A stretch of 64,000 nucleotides of DNA from Paraspadella gotoi (GCA_051294375.1 CM119264.1:19971590-20035589); one strand, 5' to 3'; counted from the first letter of the stretch, positions 32,745 through 45,091 are shown. Notes: generated by a model not told the origin, from the letters alone. Program-made: numbers and translations.

Positions 32745-34050
32745 ATCTCGCCAATTTGTTTCTGTTTCTTTTGACCGTAGTCGTCGTTGTCATCGTCACG
32801 CTGTTTTAACATTGAAAATAGCTCAAGTGTGTAACCATAGGAAGCTGAAAATTTAGATATGGTTTCTCATCATTGAGGTCTTTTAAATTGTTATGGTTCA
32901 TATTCCTACACTCATTTTTTTACTAAGTATAAAAATGATAAAAAGGAAGTTAATAAAATGTTAAAAAATAATGTGTAAAAACAAAAATAAATAATATGAA
33001 AATAAAATAAAAAACAAACAATATAAAAGCAAAAACAAAAGAAAACTAAAATGTTATAAAAATATTATAAGTGTTTAATGTGTTTAATAAACTTATTTGT
33101 TTATTTTATTTACAAAACAATTTATATATATATATATAGACGAGTTCAGCCCTTCAGCGGATATACAAGAACAATTAAATTTGTAAACTAGCAATTATGA
33201 TTATTAAATTATTAATTATTTAGCTATTATTTGAACCACAAACAAACATGATAATTTACTAATATAAAATATTAATATTAAACCTTTAGGGCGATAGAAC
33301 AAAAAATTATCAAAGCTTAATCAGAAAACGATAATATTAAGGAACTCATTAGAAATAATCCACAAATTAATCTGCTACAGCAGCTGTCCAGTTTCTCTCT
33401 ATTTCTTTTTCTCTCTCTCTTTTAATTATATTGTGCTCTCTCTTTTTTTTTTGTCGCAGCTTTTTCTGATTCGTTTAAAAACGAGTTCGCTCTGCAGCAG
33501 CTGTCCAGCTTCTTTATCTTTCTCTCTTTTTCTTTCTCTCTCACTCATACACGCATTTGTTTATTTTATTTACGATGAATGACTATCATCGCATCAATGA
33601 ATGACTATCACTGTATTAATGAATAACTATCACCATATCAATAAATGATTATCATCGCGTCAATTAATGATTATCATTGCATGAAAAAATAACTATCATC
33701 GCATCCATCATTTGTTTATCATCGCATCAATATTTGGTTATCATTGTATCAATATTTGGTTATCATCGTATCAATCATTGAGTTATCATTGCATCAATCC
33801 TTTGGTTATAATCGCATCAATCTTTTGGATATCATCAAATCAATAATCAATTACTATTACATCAATCAATTACTATTACATCAATCAATCAATTACTATT
33901 ACATCCATCAATTAATTACTATTATATCAATCAATTACTATTATATCAATAATTCGTTATCGTATCAATTATTCATTTTTTTCAGATTTTTTTATTAATT
34001 TTTTTTGATAGTAACGTCTGGCGAGATCACTATACGTTTAAGATTTTTTT
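32745..34050 (+). repeat. Hairpin-led repeat, family G, copy 1
   Basis: It begins at the end of the F copy with ATCTCGCCA, runs through CGTAGTCGTCGTTGTCATCG, CT-rich tracts and the minisatellite at 33574-33990, and ends CGTCTGGCGAGAT, the complement of the start. A fuller copy at 57752-58575 has the complete starting hairpin. Confidence 0.65.
33574..33990 (+). repeat. Minisatellite, about 22 bp unit
   Basis: Imperfect tandem units such as ATGACTATCATCGCATCA drift into ATTACTATTACATCAATC. They occupy the right part of the family G repeat; equivalent arrays are at 45157-45375, 51540-51850 and 58215-58540. Confidence 0.75.
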
Positions 34051-34147
34051 ACCTGTTTGTTGACTTGTAAATCTCGCTCCTTCAAATATGCAAAAATTAA
34101 AGGATTAATTTAATTAATTATTAATTAATTTTAATTTTTAAATTTAG

Positions 34148-34302
34148 GCTCGAAGAAGATTCTCGCATCAGATTTGAAAAACAAGGACGAAAGCTTATCC
34201 TTGTCATGAAAAAAATATCAAAAAATGACGCAAGTGAATATTCCTGCAATACAGGAGAAGGTTCTGCCTCCAGCAAAACTGTTGGTGGTCTTGATGTTCA
34301 AG
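34148..34302 (+). CDS. Ig domain exon 18b, second half
   Basis: Acceptor AATTTAG, entering in phase 2 to complete Lys: LEEDSRIRFEKQGRKLILV, KKISKNDASEYSCNTGEG, ending TVGGLDVQ at a phase-1 donor. The F-strand cysteine is present. The internal intron of 2.7 kb is filled by the F and G repeats. Confidence 0.88.
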
Positions 34303-34324
34303 GTTAGATTTTTAAATTTTTTTA

Positions 34325-34625
34325 GCTAAGCCGCGAGTACTCGAGCAGCAACTCTATAAGTCCCTTTTCGGTCGGTCGGTCGGTATGCCACATATGTTAG
34401 TTGAATGCTCATTTGTTAGGATAGGAATAGAATCTAATAGAATCTAAGCGACTGCTAGTGCTTTCTTTGGTTTTTAGTTGCGCAGCGAGTACTCACAGAG
34501 CAACTCTTTAAGTCACTTTTTGGTCGGTCGGTCGGTATGTCTGTCCGTCGGTCTGTCCTACTTACGTTAAAAATGCATATAATTTGCCTATAGTTGATGA
34601 TTGCTCATTTCTTTAGACAGAAAAA
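34325..34625 (+). repeat. Repeat family H starts, two tandem copies
   Basis: Two similar heads (34325 and 34476): AGTTGC near-hairpin with GAGTACTC and GCAACTCT, then AAGTCACTTTTTGGTCGG and GTCGGTATGTCTGTCCGTCG. A third head is at 35070-35200 and others lie at 52880-52970 (minus) and 57105-57170. Layout parallels families F and G, with a hairpin start followed by GTCC-rich sequence. Confidence 0.55.
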
Positions 34626-34779
34626 AATCTCAAATCTAAGTGTCTGCTAGCGCATTTAATGTTATGTCATATCCCGAGAAATACTCTTGATAAGGCATTT
34701 GAATTACCGTTCTTGTTAACGAAAACTCAAAAGGATAAAAGACGGGATTTCAATGCAGCGCATGTCCAAAATATGTAGT

Positions 34780-35045
34780 CAGGCAACCTACCTATAAGCA
34801 CCAGTTGCTCATTGAGTAAAGCCATCAGCTCATGACCACTACATATGGGGTTCTATCCTAGCCCAGTACCTGCCCTGTGGGAAGCACGAGGACGGCCATA
34901 AACCACCTTGGGGGCGTGGAAGGCCCTCAAGACTGTTTCCAAGCCCAGTACCAGTTCTATTGCTGCTGAGGGGGTACAGAAGTTACGGATAGTAGTATTC
35001 AGGCCACTTTTTGCTTTATCCACAAATACACAGGATAAGAAGGGA
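34780..35045 (+). repeat. tRNA-derived SINE, family 2, copy 2
   Basis: It repeats the ordered blocks of 3745-4000: TTGCTCATTGAGTAAAGCC (degenerate A box), GGGGTTCTATCCTA (B box), GAGGACGGCC, TTGGGGGCGTGG, GAGGGGGTA, AGTTACGGATAG. More diverged in the tRNA-like head. Confidence 0.6.
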
Positions 35046-35304
35046 ACACTCATTTAAATTTCCGTTTTTAGTTGCACCTCGAGTACTCAAGAAGCAACTC
35101 TATAAGTCAATTTTTGGTCGATCGTTCGGTCGATATGTCTGTCCATCGGTCTGTCCCACTTTTGTTAAAGATGCTGATAACCTGCCTATAGTTTGTTATG
35201 GTAGATTTTTAGCTATTAGTTTTTGATTTTTTTGGTTTCTTTGACAAAGTCAGTTTGTCCTTTATTAAAAATATTTTTAAAATATTAGGGCATAAACTCA
35301 ATTA

Positions 35305-35640
35305 AGTAGACAGGGATTTCTAAGCGAAACCAAAGTGGAATTTATTTCTTCAGAATTTAGACAATAATACAAGACAGTGTCAATTCTAGAGCCAGAGTGA
35401 ATCAATACAACTTGGGTTCCTATTTATACAGTGCAATCGGATCGGAGGTAAGGGTAAAGTTTACAGCCGGAAAGAAGCCCATCTGCCCATTGGCCGATGC
35501 CATTTGTCTTTCATCCAATGAGAATGTTCCATTCTACTTCCGGCGGAGTTTGCTCGAGTCGCTGATCCGATTTGTATTCTGGAGTCTTGATTCCTCTGCG
35601 ATGAACTCTTTGAATATCAATTTAAAAGCCAACCAGATTT
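35305..35640 (+). repeat. Dispersed repeat, second copy
   Basis: Partner of the 29678-29976 repeat (same blocks in the same order). The plus-strand open frame here is not conserved in the other copy and is not called as a gene. Confidence 0.5.
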
Positions 35641-35839
35641 TATATTTTATAAAGATTTACAGTTTAAAAATTCCTACCAGAAATCCCATTAAATTATTTT
35701 TTTTTAAATCTACACTGCGGCGCAAAAAAAAGAAGACACTAGGTATCTTTAAACACACCACTATTTTTTTCTTAATTTTGAAAAAATATATGTATAAAAA
35801 GTATAGCTCTTTTAAGAAAAAGATTCATTCAAATTAACT

Positions 35840-38270
35840 TCAAAATAGGCCAAAATCGAGTACAGATTCAAAAAGCTGAGCTCCTGGCGATTTTACACCA
35901 TTTTATATCGGTTTTAATTATAATATAAAATAAAAGAAGAGTTGCAGGTCAAACGAAAAGGCCAATCCATCTGATATTTTTTAAGAATTTTTTATTAGTG
36001 AATTATAAAAATGTAATAGAGAGAAATTTTTAAATTTCAACTTGTATCCTTGAAAATGAAACATTTTTAAACTTTAACCATGAATTCTTCTTAACTGGAA
36101 CGCGTTTATCAAAATGTCTCACTATTACATTTTTACAATTGTTTTTAAGATTTCTAATCAAATTTTTAAATCAATATTATTGTAGTCGTTTAGGCTGCAA
36201 CTCTTCAAATTTAGTGTAGATTCATTGTAGCTCAAAATTCTTTACCATCTTTTTAACTGAAGATTTTGTTCATGACTGAAAAACCAACAGAGTAACAAGA
36301 TTAAATTTTTAATTCTCCCTTTCTAAATTTCCCTTTACTGTGTTTTAACTTCTTACCTAGAATTTTTTAACAATCAGATTGAAAAACAAATCTTTAAAAA
36401 ATATGCTTACCGATTTAACTTAACAATTTTGTTATTTACTGATTTAAAAAAAATGATTGAAAACAGAATGTTTATATATGAATAAAAACTTATTTTTTTG
36501 TGATTACTGATGGCTATAATGTATTTCTCTATGTTTTAGCTCTAATACATCAATGATCACGCATTGTTATGCTGAATGACCCTTCCTCTTAAAAAGCTAT
36601 CGATTAGTGCAAGAAAAATATAAAATTAATAAAATCATAATAGAATTAAACATATAAAAGGGTTGGCAACAAATTTGAATTATTTTTTTTATAAAATATA
36701 TTTTCAATTGCTGCCAAATATAGCATTTTAGTAATAAATAATAAAAATAATCAATTTTCTAAAAATTTTTTTTCAAAAACAAAATGTAATTTTATGAAAA
36801 AAATTTTAAAAAATAATTTTAATATAATTGTAAAAGTTGGTATTAGTCTGCTTTAATACGAGATGCCATAAAGTAGACGAGAATCTCGATTTAAAAAAGA
36901 TTCAACATTTTTCTAATAGAGAGTTCCGTTCAAATCTGACTACCCAAATTGCAAACGTGATTGCCCAAAATCCGGGTAGAAATCAGTTGTAAAAACGAAG
37001 GATAGCATTACATCTGAAGAGCTTGTCCTATTCGTTTTTTCACATTTGATGAAGGATTTGATATCAAACAATCCAGGGGAAATGCACTCCTCATCTTCAG
37101 AGAATTTTCAAACCTCATTTTTACTATAGAAATGAAAGGGAAAGTTTACAAACGGGATTGCTATATGTTCCTGTTACAAGAGCGACTTCGAATTTCGCGA
37201 TTCCGATAGCTTTGTGTCTGAAGAGCTTGTCCTATTTTTCTTTTTTCATTTTATAATGATTTTGACATAAAATGATCAGGTTTAAATGAAATAGTCTGGT
37301 TTGAATCGCGAAATTTTTATTTAAAAAGAAATTAAAAGGAAGGTTGAAAATAAAACTGATTTTCCTAAAGATACAATTTTAGAATTACTTATGCTGAAAC
37401 CTCCTTACAGGGTGAGTGTCAAACTACGTCAAAATTATAATGAATTTTAAAACTAATGACACCCATAAGAATAAATGAAAATTAAATTCTTTTTAATGAT
37501 TCTGAAAGAAAAAAGGCTAAATTGTACTCTCGTAAAACTTTAATGTTTTTTGGATTAAGAAAATATGAATTTTTTGTTACTTAAATATTTGCTTGTCTGA
37601 TTTTACAAGCATGCTTACAAAATTCTACAAAATATTATTTACCTCATCACAGCCTAAGTATTTATCATTCTTTTCCACCAGCAAAAAGTAAACATTATCT
37701 CATTGAAGAGAACAGGGATGTTTACTGAAAGGAGCCGGAATACATTCAACTTCTTCACTTTGATGTTATTTTTCAATAACAAAATAAGCAATTTTTTTAA
37801 TTATTTAACTCTTACAGGCTTTGTAAGATATTACACTTTCATAATATCCCAATATTAATGTAATTTATTATATTTTTTACCCAGAAATCATAAAATAACA
37901 GAAAGTTGTGGATTCCCATCGCTCGTTTAAGAAAAAAAAATTAAATAGCGGAATTATAAGTTTGTAAGAGGAAGTCAGAATCGGCGAAAATCTTAAAAGG
38001 CGAGAATGTTGAAAAAAGGGAGAGGAATTTTGGTTGTTTTTGGTCTATTTCTTCTAAATCCACAGGCCAATTTAGACGTAACTTAAGATTTACATTATTC
38101 CAGTCATTCTCTTTCTAAAAATATTAAAACATTATGAAAAAAGGTTTGGGATCGACTATAGGAATTTGGTTCTACATAAGGAAAAAACTTTGATGAGAAA
38201 AAGCTTTGAAATTAACCTTGGGTAAGTTATCACTCATTTGCTTTTTCTATATTTTTAAAAGATTGTTTTT
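35840..38270 (+). other. Long AT-rich intron section
   Basis: No open frame, repeat head or RNA gene was recognised over about 2.4 kb. Confidence 0.5.
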
Positions 38271-39060
38271 AGTCGGATCTGCTTATCAGCAGATCCCGAC
38301 TCTATAATTCACTTTGTCGGTCCGTCGGTCCGCCCCCTCAATATTGTCGGGCACACACTTATATCATGTCAGAACATCGAATTATGATAAATTATGCAAA
38401 AAAAACGATGTCCGTCCGTCCGTCTGTCTGTCTGTCTGTCTGTCTGTCGTCTGTCCGTCCGTCCGTCCGTCCGTCCGTCCGTCCGTCGTCCGTCCGTCCG
38501 TCCGTCCGTCCGTCCGTCCGTCCCACCTTAGCAAAAAACTCCAATTACTCGTGATTGGATGGATGGATTGGTATTAAATTTTGTGTGTCGGTAGGAAACT
38601 GTGTGATTGACACGGATATTGAAGTTTCGAGGGAATCGTGCGAGTGGAAATTGGTTTAAATGGAAAAACAACAAAAAATTTATTTCACTATTTGAACGCC
38701 AATTGCTCATGAGTGGATAGGGCAATTGACTTGAAATTTTGTATGATGGTAGGAAAGTGTGTGATTGAGCTGGATATAAAGTTTCGATGGAATCGTGCGA
38801 GTGGATATGAGTTAAAATGGATAAAACAAAAGTCATATTTACTTGAAGTATTTTTACTTAAATTTACTCATAATTATTATGTTTATTTAAAAATTGGATA
38901 GATAAATCGAAATTGAATTTTGTGTGTGGGTAGGAAAGTATGTGATAAAGCTGGATATAAATTTTTAGATGGAATCGTAGGAGTGGAAAAGAGTTCAAAT
39001 TAGAAAACCAAAAGACACATTTATTTGAATTTTTTAAAGTTTCTCTCTCTCTATCTCTCT

Positions 39061-39061
39061 C

Positions 39062-39092
<31 letters not shown>

Positions 39093-39420
39093 CCAAATTA
39101 TGCAAATTGACCAAATTATGCAGTTGACAAAATTCTGCAAGTTGATCAAGTTCAGCAAGTTGACCAAATTATGCCTGTTGACCAAATTATGCCAGTTGAC
39201 CAAATTAGGCCAGTTGATAAAATTATGCCGGTTGACCAAATTATCTTAATTGATCAAATTATCTTAATTGATCAAATTACGTCAGTTGACCAAATTATGT
39301 CAGTTGACCAAATTATGTCAGTAGACCAAATTTGTCAGTAGACCAAATTATGTCAGTTAATCAAATTATGTCAGTTGACAAAATTATGCGAGTTGATTAA
39401 ATTATGCAAATTGACCAAGT
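39061..39420 (+). repeat. Minisatellite, about 17 bp unit
   Basis: Tandem GTTGACCAAATTATGCC units with point changes, preceded by ATTG tandem repeats, inside family F copy 2. Confidence 0.8.
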
Positions 39421-40059
39421 TAGCTTATTACCACTTAATTATCGATTGACCTGGAATTTTGTATGTGAGTAGAAAAGTGTGTGATTGAACAGGAAACCAA
39501 GTTTCGATGGAATCTTTTGAGTGGAAATGAGTTTAAATGGAAAAAAACAAAAAACCTGTTTCACTAATTAATTATGTTTTTTTTATTTTCATATTAAATG
39601 TAAATGCAGGATGTATTAATAATCAAATAATTAATCAGTTAATTAATCAATTAGTCAATTAATTAATCAATAATTCATTAATCAGCTCCAATAACTCGTG
39701 ATTGGCTGGTTGGATTGGAATGAAATTTTGTGTGTGGGTAGGAAAGTTGTGATAAAGCTGGATATAAAGTTTCGACGAAATCGTGTGAGTGGAAATGACT
39801 AAGTGGAAAAAACATAAGTTGCATTTACTAAAATATTTTTACTTATTTTAACCAATAAGTACTTTAATTAATCATAATTGGATGGATAGAATGAGTTCAA
39901 ATTTTTTGTGTGGTAGAAAAATGTGTAACGATGCTTGATATAAAGTTTCGGTGGAAACGTACGAGTAGAAATGAGTTTAAATTAAAAAAATATGAGTCAC
40001 ATTTACTTGAGTCTTTTTACTTATTTTAACCCATAATAGATTGAGATGAAATTTTGTGA

Positions 40060-40130
40060 GCGGGTAGAGAAGAGAGAGAGAGAGTAGAGAGAGAGAGCAG
40101 AAAAATGAGCATAAGGCTCGTCGCAATTGC

Positions 40131-40174
<44 letters not shown>

Positions 40175-40310
40175 GAGAAAGAGCAGAAAAATGAGCATAA
40201 GGATCGTTGCAATTGCAAAGAGAGAGAGAGAGAGTGAGAGAGCAGAAAAATGAGCATAAGGATCGTTGCAATTGCAAAGAGAGAGAAAGAGAGAGAGAGT
40301 CCGAGATTAA
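40060..40310 (+). repeat. Composite minisatellite with GA tracts
   Basis: About three copies of CAGAAAAATGAGCATAAGG / CGTTGCAATTGCA, each separated by GA microsatellite; another single unit lies near 40830. Confidence 0.75.
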
Positions 40311-41122
40311 AATTAGCAAATAAAAAAGTTGTTATTTTACTCACTGAATAAAAATACTTAAAATACTTACAAAATACATAAAATTGATAAAATTATTTTT
40401 CCGATAACATTGTTTAAATCACATGCAATATATCTAGTAAGGCGGGCCAATATTGAACATTTTTTATAACTTCTAGTTCTCTTTAAAAATTTTTTTTCCT
40501 TTTACTACTAAATCGATTTTCAATGTAACTTTTTGAATTAGTTCATTGGGTTGTTGCACTGAAGCTTTTAAATATTTATTAATTATATAATAATTATATA
40601 AAGTTTTGACGGAATTGTGCCAGTGGAAATGAGTTTAGATGAAAAAAACATAAGTCACATTTACTTGAATCTTTAATATTAATGATTACTAGTAAATGTT
40701 TTAATTAATTAATTAATTAATTTTAAAACATTTATTAGTAATCATTAATATTAAAGATTACTAATAAATGTTTATTAATTAATTAATTAATTAATGTGAA
40801 AAAATGATGCAAGGTAAAAGAATCTTAAAAGCATAAAGATCGTCGCAATTGCATAAAAAGAGAAAGAGAGAGAGAGAGAGTGAAAGAGTGAGAGAGAGAG
40901 AGAAGGAGACATAAAATAAAATAGAGGATATTGTTTGTTTTGATAAAATGTAAACAAAACATATTTAATAACTGTCCGAACCCAATTTTAAGGACATCGA
41001 TGATGATAGGTTGAATATAAATTAAAATTTAATTATTACATATTAAAATTAATTAATTAATTAATCGATTAATTAATTAATAATTATCGTAGGCAGATCC
41101 GACATTGTTTGCTCAAACTTGT

Positions 41123-41717
41123 TCTATATAGTTTCTATTTAGGTTGAAAATGGTTGACACCTATCCCTAAAGATATTTGTCGCTGAATTTGTTCTGCTAA
41201 TTTCATATTAGAAATATATTATAATAAAGAAAATTCAGAAACTCTTTTTGATTTACTTATTCTTGTCAGATGTTTTGTACCAATCGACTTTGACGTCCTA
41301 TAACTTTCTGACACTTTGATCAATTTTAATGGGACCTAGACCAATCACTTTAGCTTTTAATAAGCTTTGTTTTATGTTTCTATATCTCAGTAAAATTCAT
41401 CCCTCCAATATAGATTTTTCGGTGTGAAAGAAGTGTCTTTTTTTTTTTTGCGCCGCATATTCAATTTTTCATCAATTCGTTTTCATTTTGAATTTCAGTT
41501 TTTTAGCTACTTTAGTTATTTAAAAATTGCCTATTCTTCCTGCCTATGCTAACTACTAAGTAAACGTAAAAATTATCTATTAATTACCTACTTAAATTTA
41601 AAAAATAATCTTTGCTTTCTTATTTGTTTATCGAACGATATAAAAATATACTGTTTTAATGGGAAAATCAAAAAATAATAAGCTAGGATTTCACTGAAAT
41701 CAAATTTATTCTTTCAG
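41123..41717 (+). other. Intron before Ig exon 19a
   Basis: AT-rich; contains the right inverted end of the mariner-like remnant (to 41457). Otherwise nothing recognised. Confidence 0.5.
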
Positions 41718-41830
41718 AACTGCCTCTCGGATTCGACAAAGGACTGACAGATATAGAAAAAATTGAAGGTGAAGACGCAACCCTAGAAGCTACAATTAAT
41801 CGGCCAGGACAAGATGTTACATGGTTCAAG
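41718..41830 (+). CDS. Ig domain exon 19a, first half of split domain
   Basis: ELPLGFDKGLTDIEKIEGED, ATLEATINRPGQDVTWFK. Acceptor phase 1, donor AAG|GTAAAT phase 0. The B-strand cysteine is lost (LEATI). The frame continues exactly into exon 19b at 57449 (TWFK then EGQKIE), over 15 kb away in this assembly. Confidence 0.88.
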
Positions 41831-41928
41831 GTAAATTACACAATGCCTAGTAGAGTGGAGCACTCAATAACAAAAAAATTATTTGAATGATCGAACAAAG
41901 ATATTTAGATGTGAGACAGTATGATTAA

Positions 41929-43358
41929 TAGGGCGTTTAAAAATAACAAAATATAACAAATTGAATAAGGTACATAGTTATTTTAGTGTATTATTTTATT
42001 ATTTTAGTCTGTAGAATTTGATGGTGATGACCATTTTTTGTATTATTTTATCTTTCTTGTCCCGAACATAACGATTTTCAATGTATATAAAATTGTCATG
42101 AAAAAGAAAAACAATTATAAGCTATGATCAATCTAATTATAATTATAAAATTTATATGAGCTTTTGAAAATATAAAAATAAAGACTTATAAAATATTATG
42201 GCTATGTTTATTTCTAAATTTTATATTTTGTAAAAAGTAAGTGAATTTATTTTTTAATAATTATGAGTAAAAATTAGGTTAAAGTTAAAAAAAAATTATT
42301 TTAAAATTTTATTCATGGATTTGATATAAGAAAATATAATTTTTATTCTAAAATTATGTCATTAAGTTGGTAAAAATTTTGAAAAACTATAATTTTAAGC
42401 CAAAAATTAAAGAATTATATAAAAAAATATTTTTTAATATTTTTAACCAATTTAATAAAAGAATTTGTTATAATGGATTATTTTTTCTTATATCAACTTT
42501 TTGTAAAGGAATTCAAATCCGGTTTTAAAATTTTAAAGTTTTAATTTTTTTCTTTTTAACTTATTTTTTTACTATTTATGATTAAATATAGCTAACAAAC
42601 ATAAAATATTACACAAAATATAAAATTTGTAAATAAACTTACTGAAATATTGGCACTTTTTTACATCGTTGCCCCCTTGCTGCGGCTCCTGATGAAGCAG
42701 ACTAAAACACAGGCACAAAACTTATCTCTTTTGCTGCTTCCATTGTTGCTTTATGCATCACTCCTTTCCTCGTTGCTCTCACCATCACAACTGCTTCCTC
42801 CATCGTTCAAATTATCGTTGTTATTTTTGTCGATCTCGATCCTGACCTATGAGTCACCCAGCAAGCCAGAATTTTTTTGTTGTAAAAGTAGCGTAGGGAA
42901 AGACAAACCTAGTCCCTAACCTTAATCCCTAACCCTAATCCCTAACCCTAATATCTATCCCCTAAACTAACCTTATCCCTAACCAAAACCCTAAACAATT
43001 AATCCATCTTTCGAATTATCATCGTTTTTGATCCTGACATCCTGTCATCCACCCAGAGAGAGCGAGAGAGATTCGCTGCTCCGTCAGACGGCAAGGGGGC
43101 AAATAAGAGCATTTTGCCGAAATATTTATGTGGGTCTTTATTTTCATATTATGTAAGCTAAATATATCTTTATAAAATTTTAATAATTTGAGTTTCTTAT
43201 ACTCTACAACATTTGTTGCATTTTAATAATACCTTATGTGCTGCAAAAATCGCCATTTTCGACAAAGAAGATGAAACTATACAAAAAATGACTTGATTAC
43301 ACTAAAATAGCTATGTACCTTATTCGATTTGTAATATTTTGTTATTTTTAATGCCCTA
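41929..43358. mobile_element. hAT-like foldback miniature element, TAGRGCG family, copy 3
   Basis: Begins TAGGGCGTTTAAAAATA and ends inverted (TAATGCCCTA). The 8 bp flanks ATGATTAA (41921-41928) and ATCATTAA (43359-43366) match at seven positions. Lengthened by the insertion 42652-43118. Confidence 0.78.
42652..43118. mobile_element. Small insertion with TTAGGG-like interior
   Basis: 467 bp flanked by a perfect 8 bp duplication GAAATATT (42644-42651 and 43119-43126). Subterminal inverted sequence TTGCCCCCTTGC is present at both ends. The interior has degenerate CCTAACCCTAAT units (42905-43000). GC-richer than its host. A short open frame here is not credible as a gene. Confidence 0.7.
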
Positions 43359-43957
43359 ATCATTAACTAGTACAAAAAATATTTTGTTCATATTGTCTCG
43401 GAAACAGAATAGTAAAATATAATATATTTGTAGTAATATCCTTATAAAATAGTAAATTTTAAAAATAATTTTTGTAAAACTTTTAATAAAGATTCAGATT
43501 CTTTATAAAAAGTTAAATCAAAGATATAAAACATTTAACGATTTTATAAGGATATTACTGCATAAATAATTGAATTTACTGTACTGTTCTGCTCAAAATT
43601 TTTTTAAAAAGATTTAAAATTCATTAATTACATGTCCATAAGCAACAAAAAAATAATGTTCAATCACTCAATCTTTTCATCACTCCACCCTAATGCCTAG
43701 TTTTAGGGTAGAGACCGGAAGTGTGTGTCAAAATTTTTATTTCTCAACTGGGGTGAGAACATATATCTGGAAAAAAATTAACGTCCTGCCCTGTTTGAAC
43801 AATTTTCCAAGTTTTTTCTGGCTTTTTACTTTCATATACAATGAAATAAAATAATTTTTTAAGAAACTACAAAACACACCTTAGAACATTTAGTCGTTTT
43901 TATGTGCGCGCATTGTATTGCATACAATGAAAGCCATACTTGTTAATATTTTTATCG

Positions 43958-44278
43958 AGCCAGGACCGGCTTCGCCGGGTCCTGACTCTATAACCATTTA
44001 GGATTCCTTCTTTGTGACGTAGTCGTCGTCGTCGGCGTCACGCTTTTTTGCAATCATGGCTTCTGAAGTGTGATATCATTGGGAGTTGAAATTTATACTT
44101 ATGGCTTTCTCATCATCAAGACTCTTTAAAATGTCATGCTTTCATTATTCAATATTTGTATTTGTTTAGTTTTTTTTAAACCATAAAAACTCTTATATAT
44201 GTCGCTTTCTCTCTCTCTCTCTTTTTTCTCATCACTGCTTCTTCTGATTTGTCTAAAAAACGTCTGTCCTGCTCTTTT

Positions 44279-44324
<46 letters not shown>

Positions 44325-45091
44325 TTTTTTTTTTTCAAAAAAAATTTTTAAACTATATATGTGGGCTCACCAATATAAAAGACGATGTTCTCCTTTTTTT
44401 TTAATTTTTATTTTCGCTTTTCTTTGTATGAATCTTCAGATTTTTATTTTCGCTTTCTTGTATGAATCTTCAGGGGATGAACCCGAATCCTTTGAGTTGG
44501 AGCGTACTTTGACTTGGTAATTTGGACGAGTTAAAGGCGGCTGTTGAGCTTCTCTCTCTCTCTGGCAGCGGCTTTCCAGCGGCTGTCAGCGGCTGTCAGG
44601 TTTCTCTCTCTCTCTCTCTTTTCTTTCTTCTGTATAGGCCCTATAATTATTCGTTTGAGCATGTTCCCATACTAAATTTTTGACTCACCCCTTTAATGAG
44701 GGCTACCCTATAGTAAAATATAAAAAAAAATAAAAAATCTAAAAAATTTATGCATTTTTAAGTAACTTTTTAATGTACAAAAAAATTTTTATATGGCTCT
44801 ATATCAAATATTTATTTTTTAATATTTTTATAGAAAGGAAAAGAGTTTGGCCCTACTCAGATTCTCGAAAAACGAGTTCATGCTCTGCGACCTCCAGCGG
44901 CTGTCCAGCTTCTCTCTATCTTTCTCTCTTTTTTTCTCTCTCTCTTTCTTTTTTTTTCCTTCTAAAAACTTTTATTTTCACCATTTTTTCTCAATACAAA
45001 ATCCCAAATTTACATCCAAGATTTCTGATCATTCTTTATATAAGCGAGAGTGACCTAATAATGCGTCTCGTTGGCGGGAAAACTGTCCACC

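Larger units (their letters stand above)
38271..41122 (+). repeat. Hairpin-led repeat, family F, copy 2 (longest)
   Basis: It begins AGTCGGATCTGC, loop, GCAGATCCCGACT; GTCC/GTCT array at 38410-38522; imperfect tandem units; ends GCAGATCCGAC ATTGTTTGCTC. Length comes from internal minisatellites at 39061-39420 and 40060-40310. Open frames across the GTCC array (Ser-Val-Arg-Pro repeats) are products of the repeat. Confidence 0.75.
35713..41457. mobile_element. Possible mariner-like element remnant with distant inverted ends
   Basis: CACTGCGGCGCAAAAAAAA GAAGACACT after TA at 35711-35712 is matched by its inverse ending GCGCCGCA before TA at 41458-41459. The right end lacks the outer CAC. The space between (5.7 kb) includes the 2.85 kb family F insertion and long AT-rich DNA without transposase. 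A third related end (CAGTCCTGTGCAAAAAAAAA) begins at 63804. Whether the two ends belong to one element is uncertain. Confidence 0.45.
41851..43692. mobile_element. hAT-like element, outer layer of a triple nest
   Basis: Ends TAGAGTGGAGCACTCAAT and, inverted, CACTCCACCCTA, flanked by a perfect 8 bp duplication ATGCCTAG (41843-41850 and 43693-43700). It begins only 20 bp after the exon 19a donor. Non-coding. Contains 41929-43358. Confidence 0.8.

Noticed and set aside
33574-33990. CRISPR-like array of short repeats
   Set aside because: Units are contiguous and drift in sequence, with no constant repeat separated by unique spacers; this is a eukaryotic minisatellite.
38314-38577. Open frames with Ser-Val-Arg-Pro repeats
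   Set aside because: Translation of the GTCC/GTCT array in several frames at once; a product of the repeat.
42650-42919. Open frame of 89 residues with Leu/Ser-rich product
   Set aside because: Lies in a small insertion with an 8 bp target duplication and TTAGGG-like repeats; no family resemblance.
44126-44338. Arg/Glu-repeat open frame on the minus strand
   Set aside because: Encoded by CT microsatellites in a family G2 repeat.
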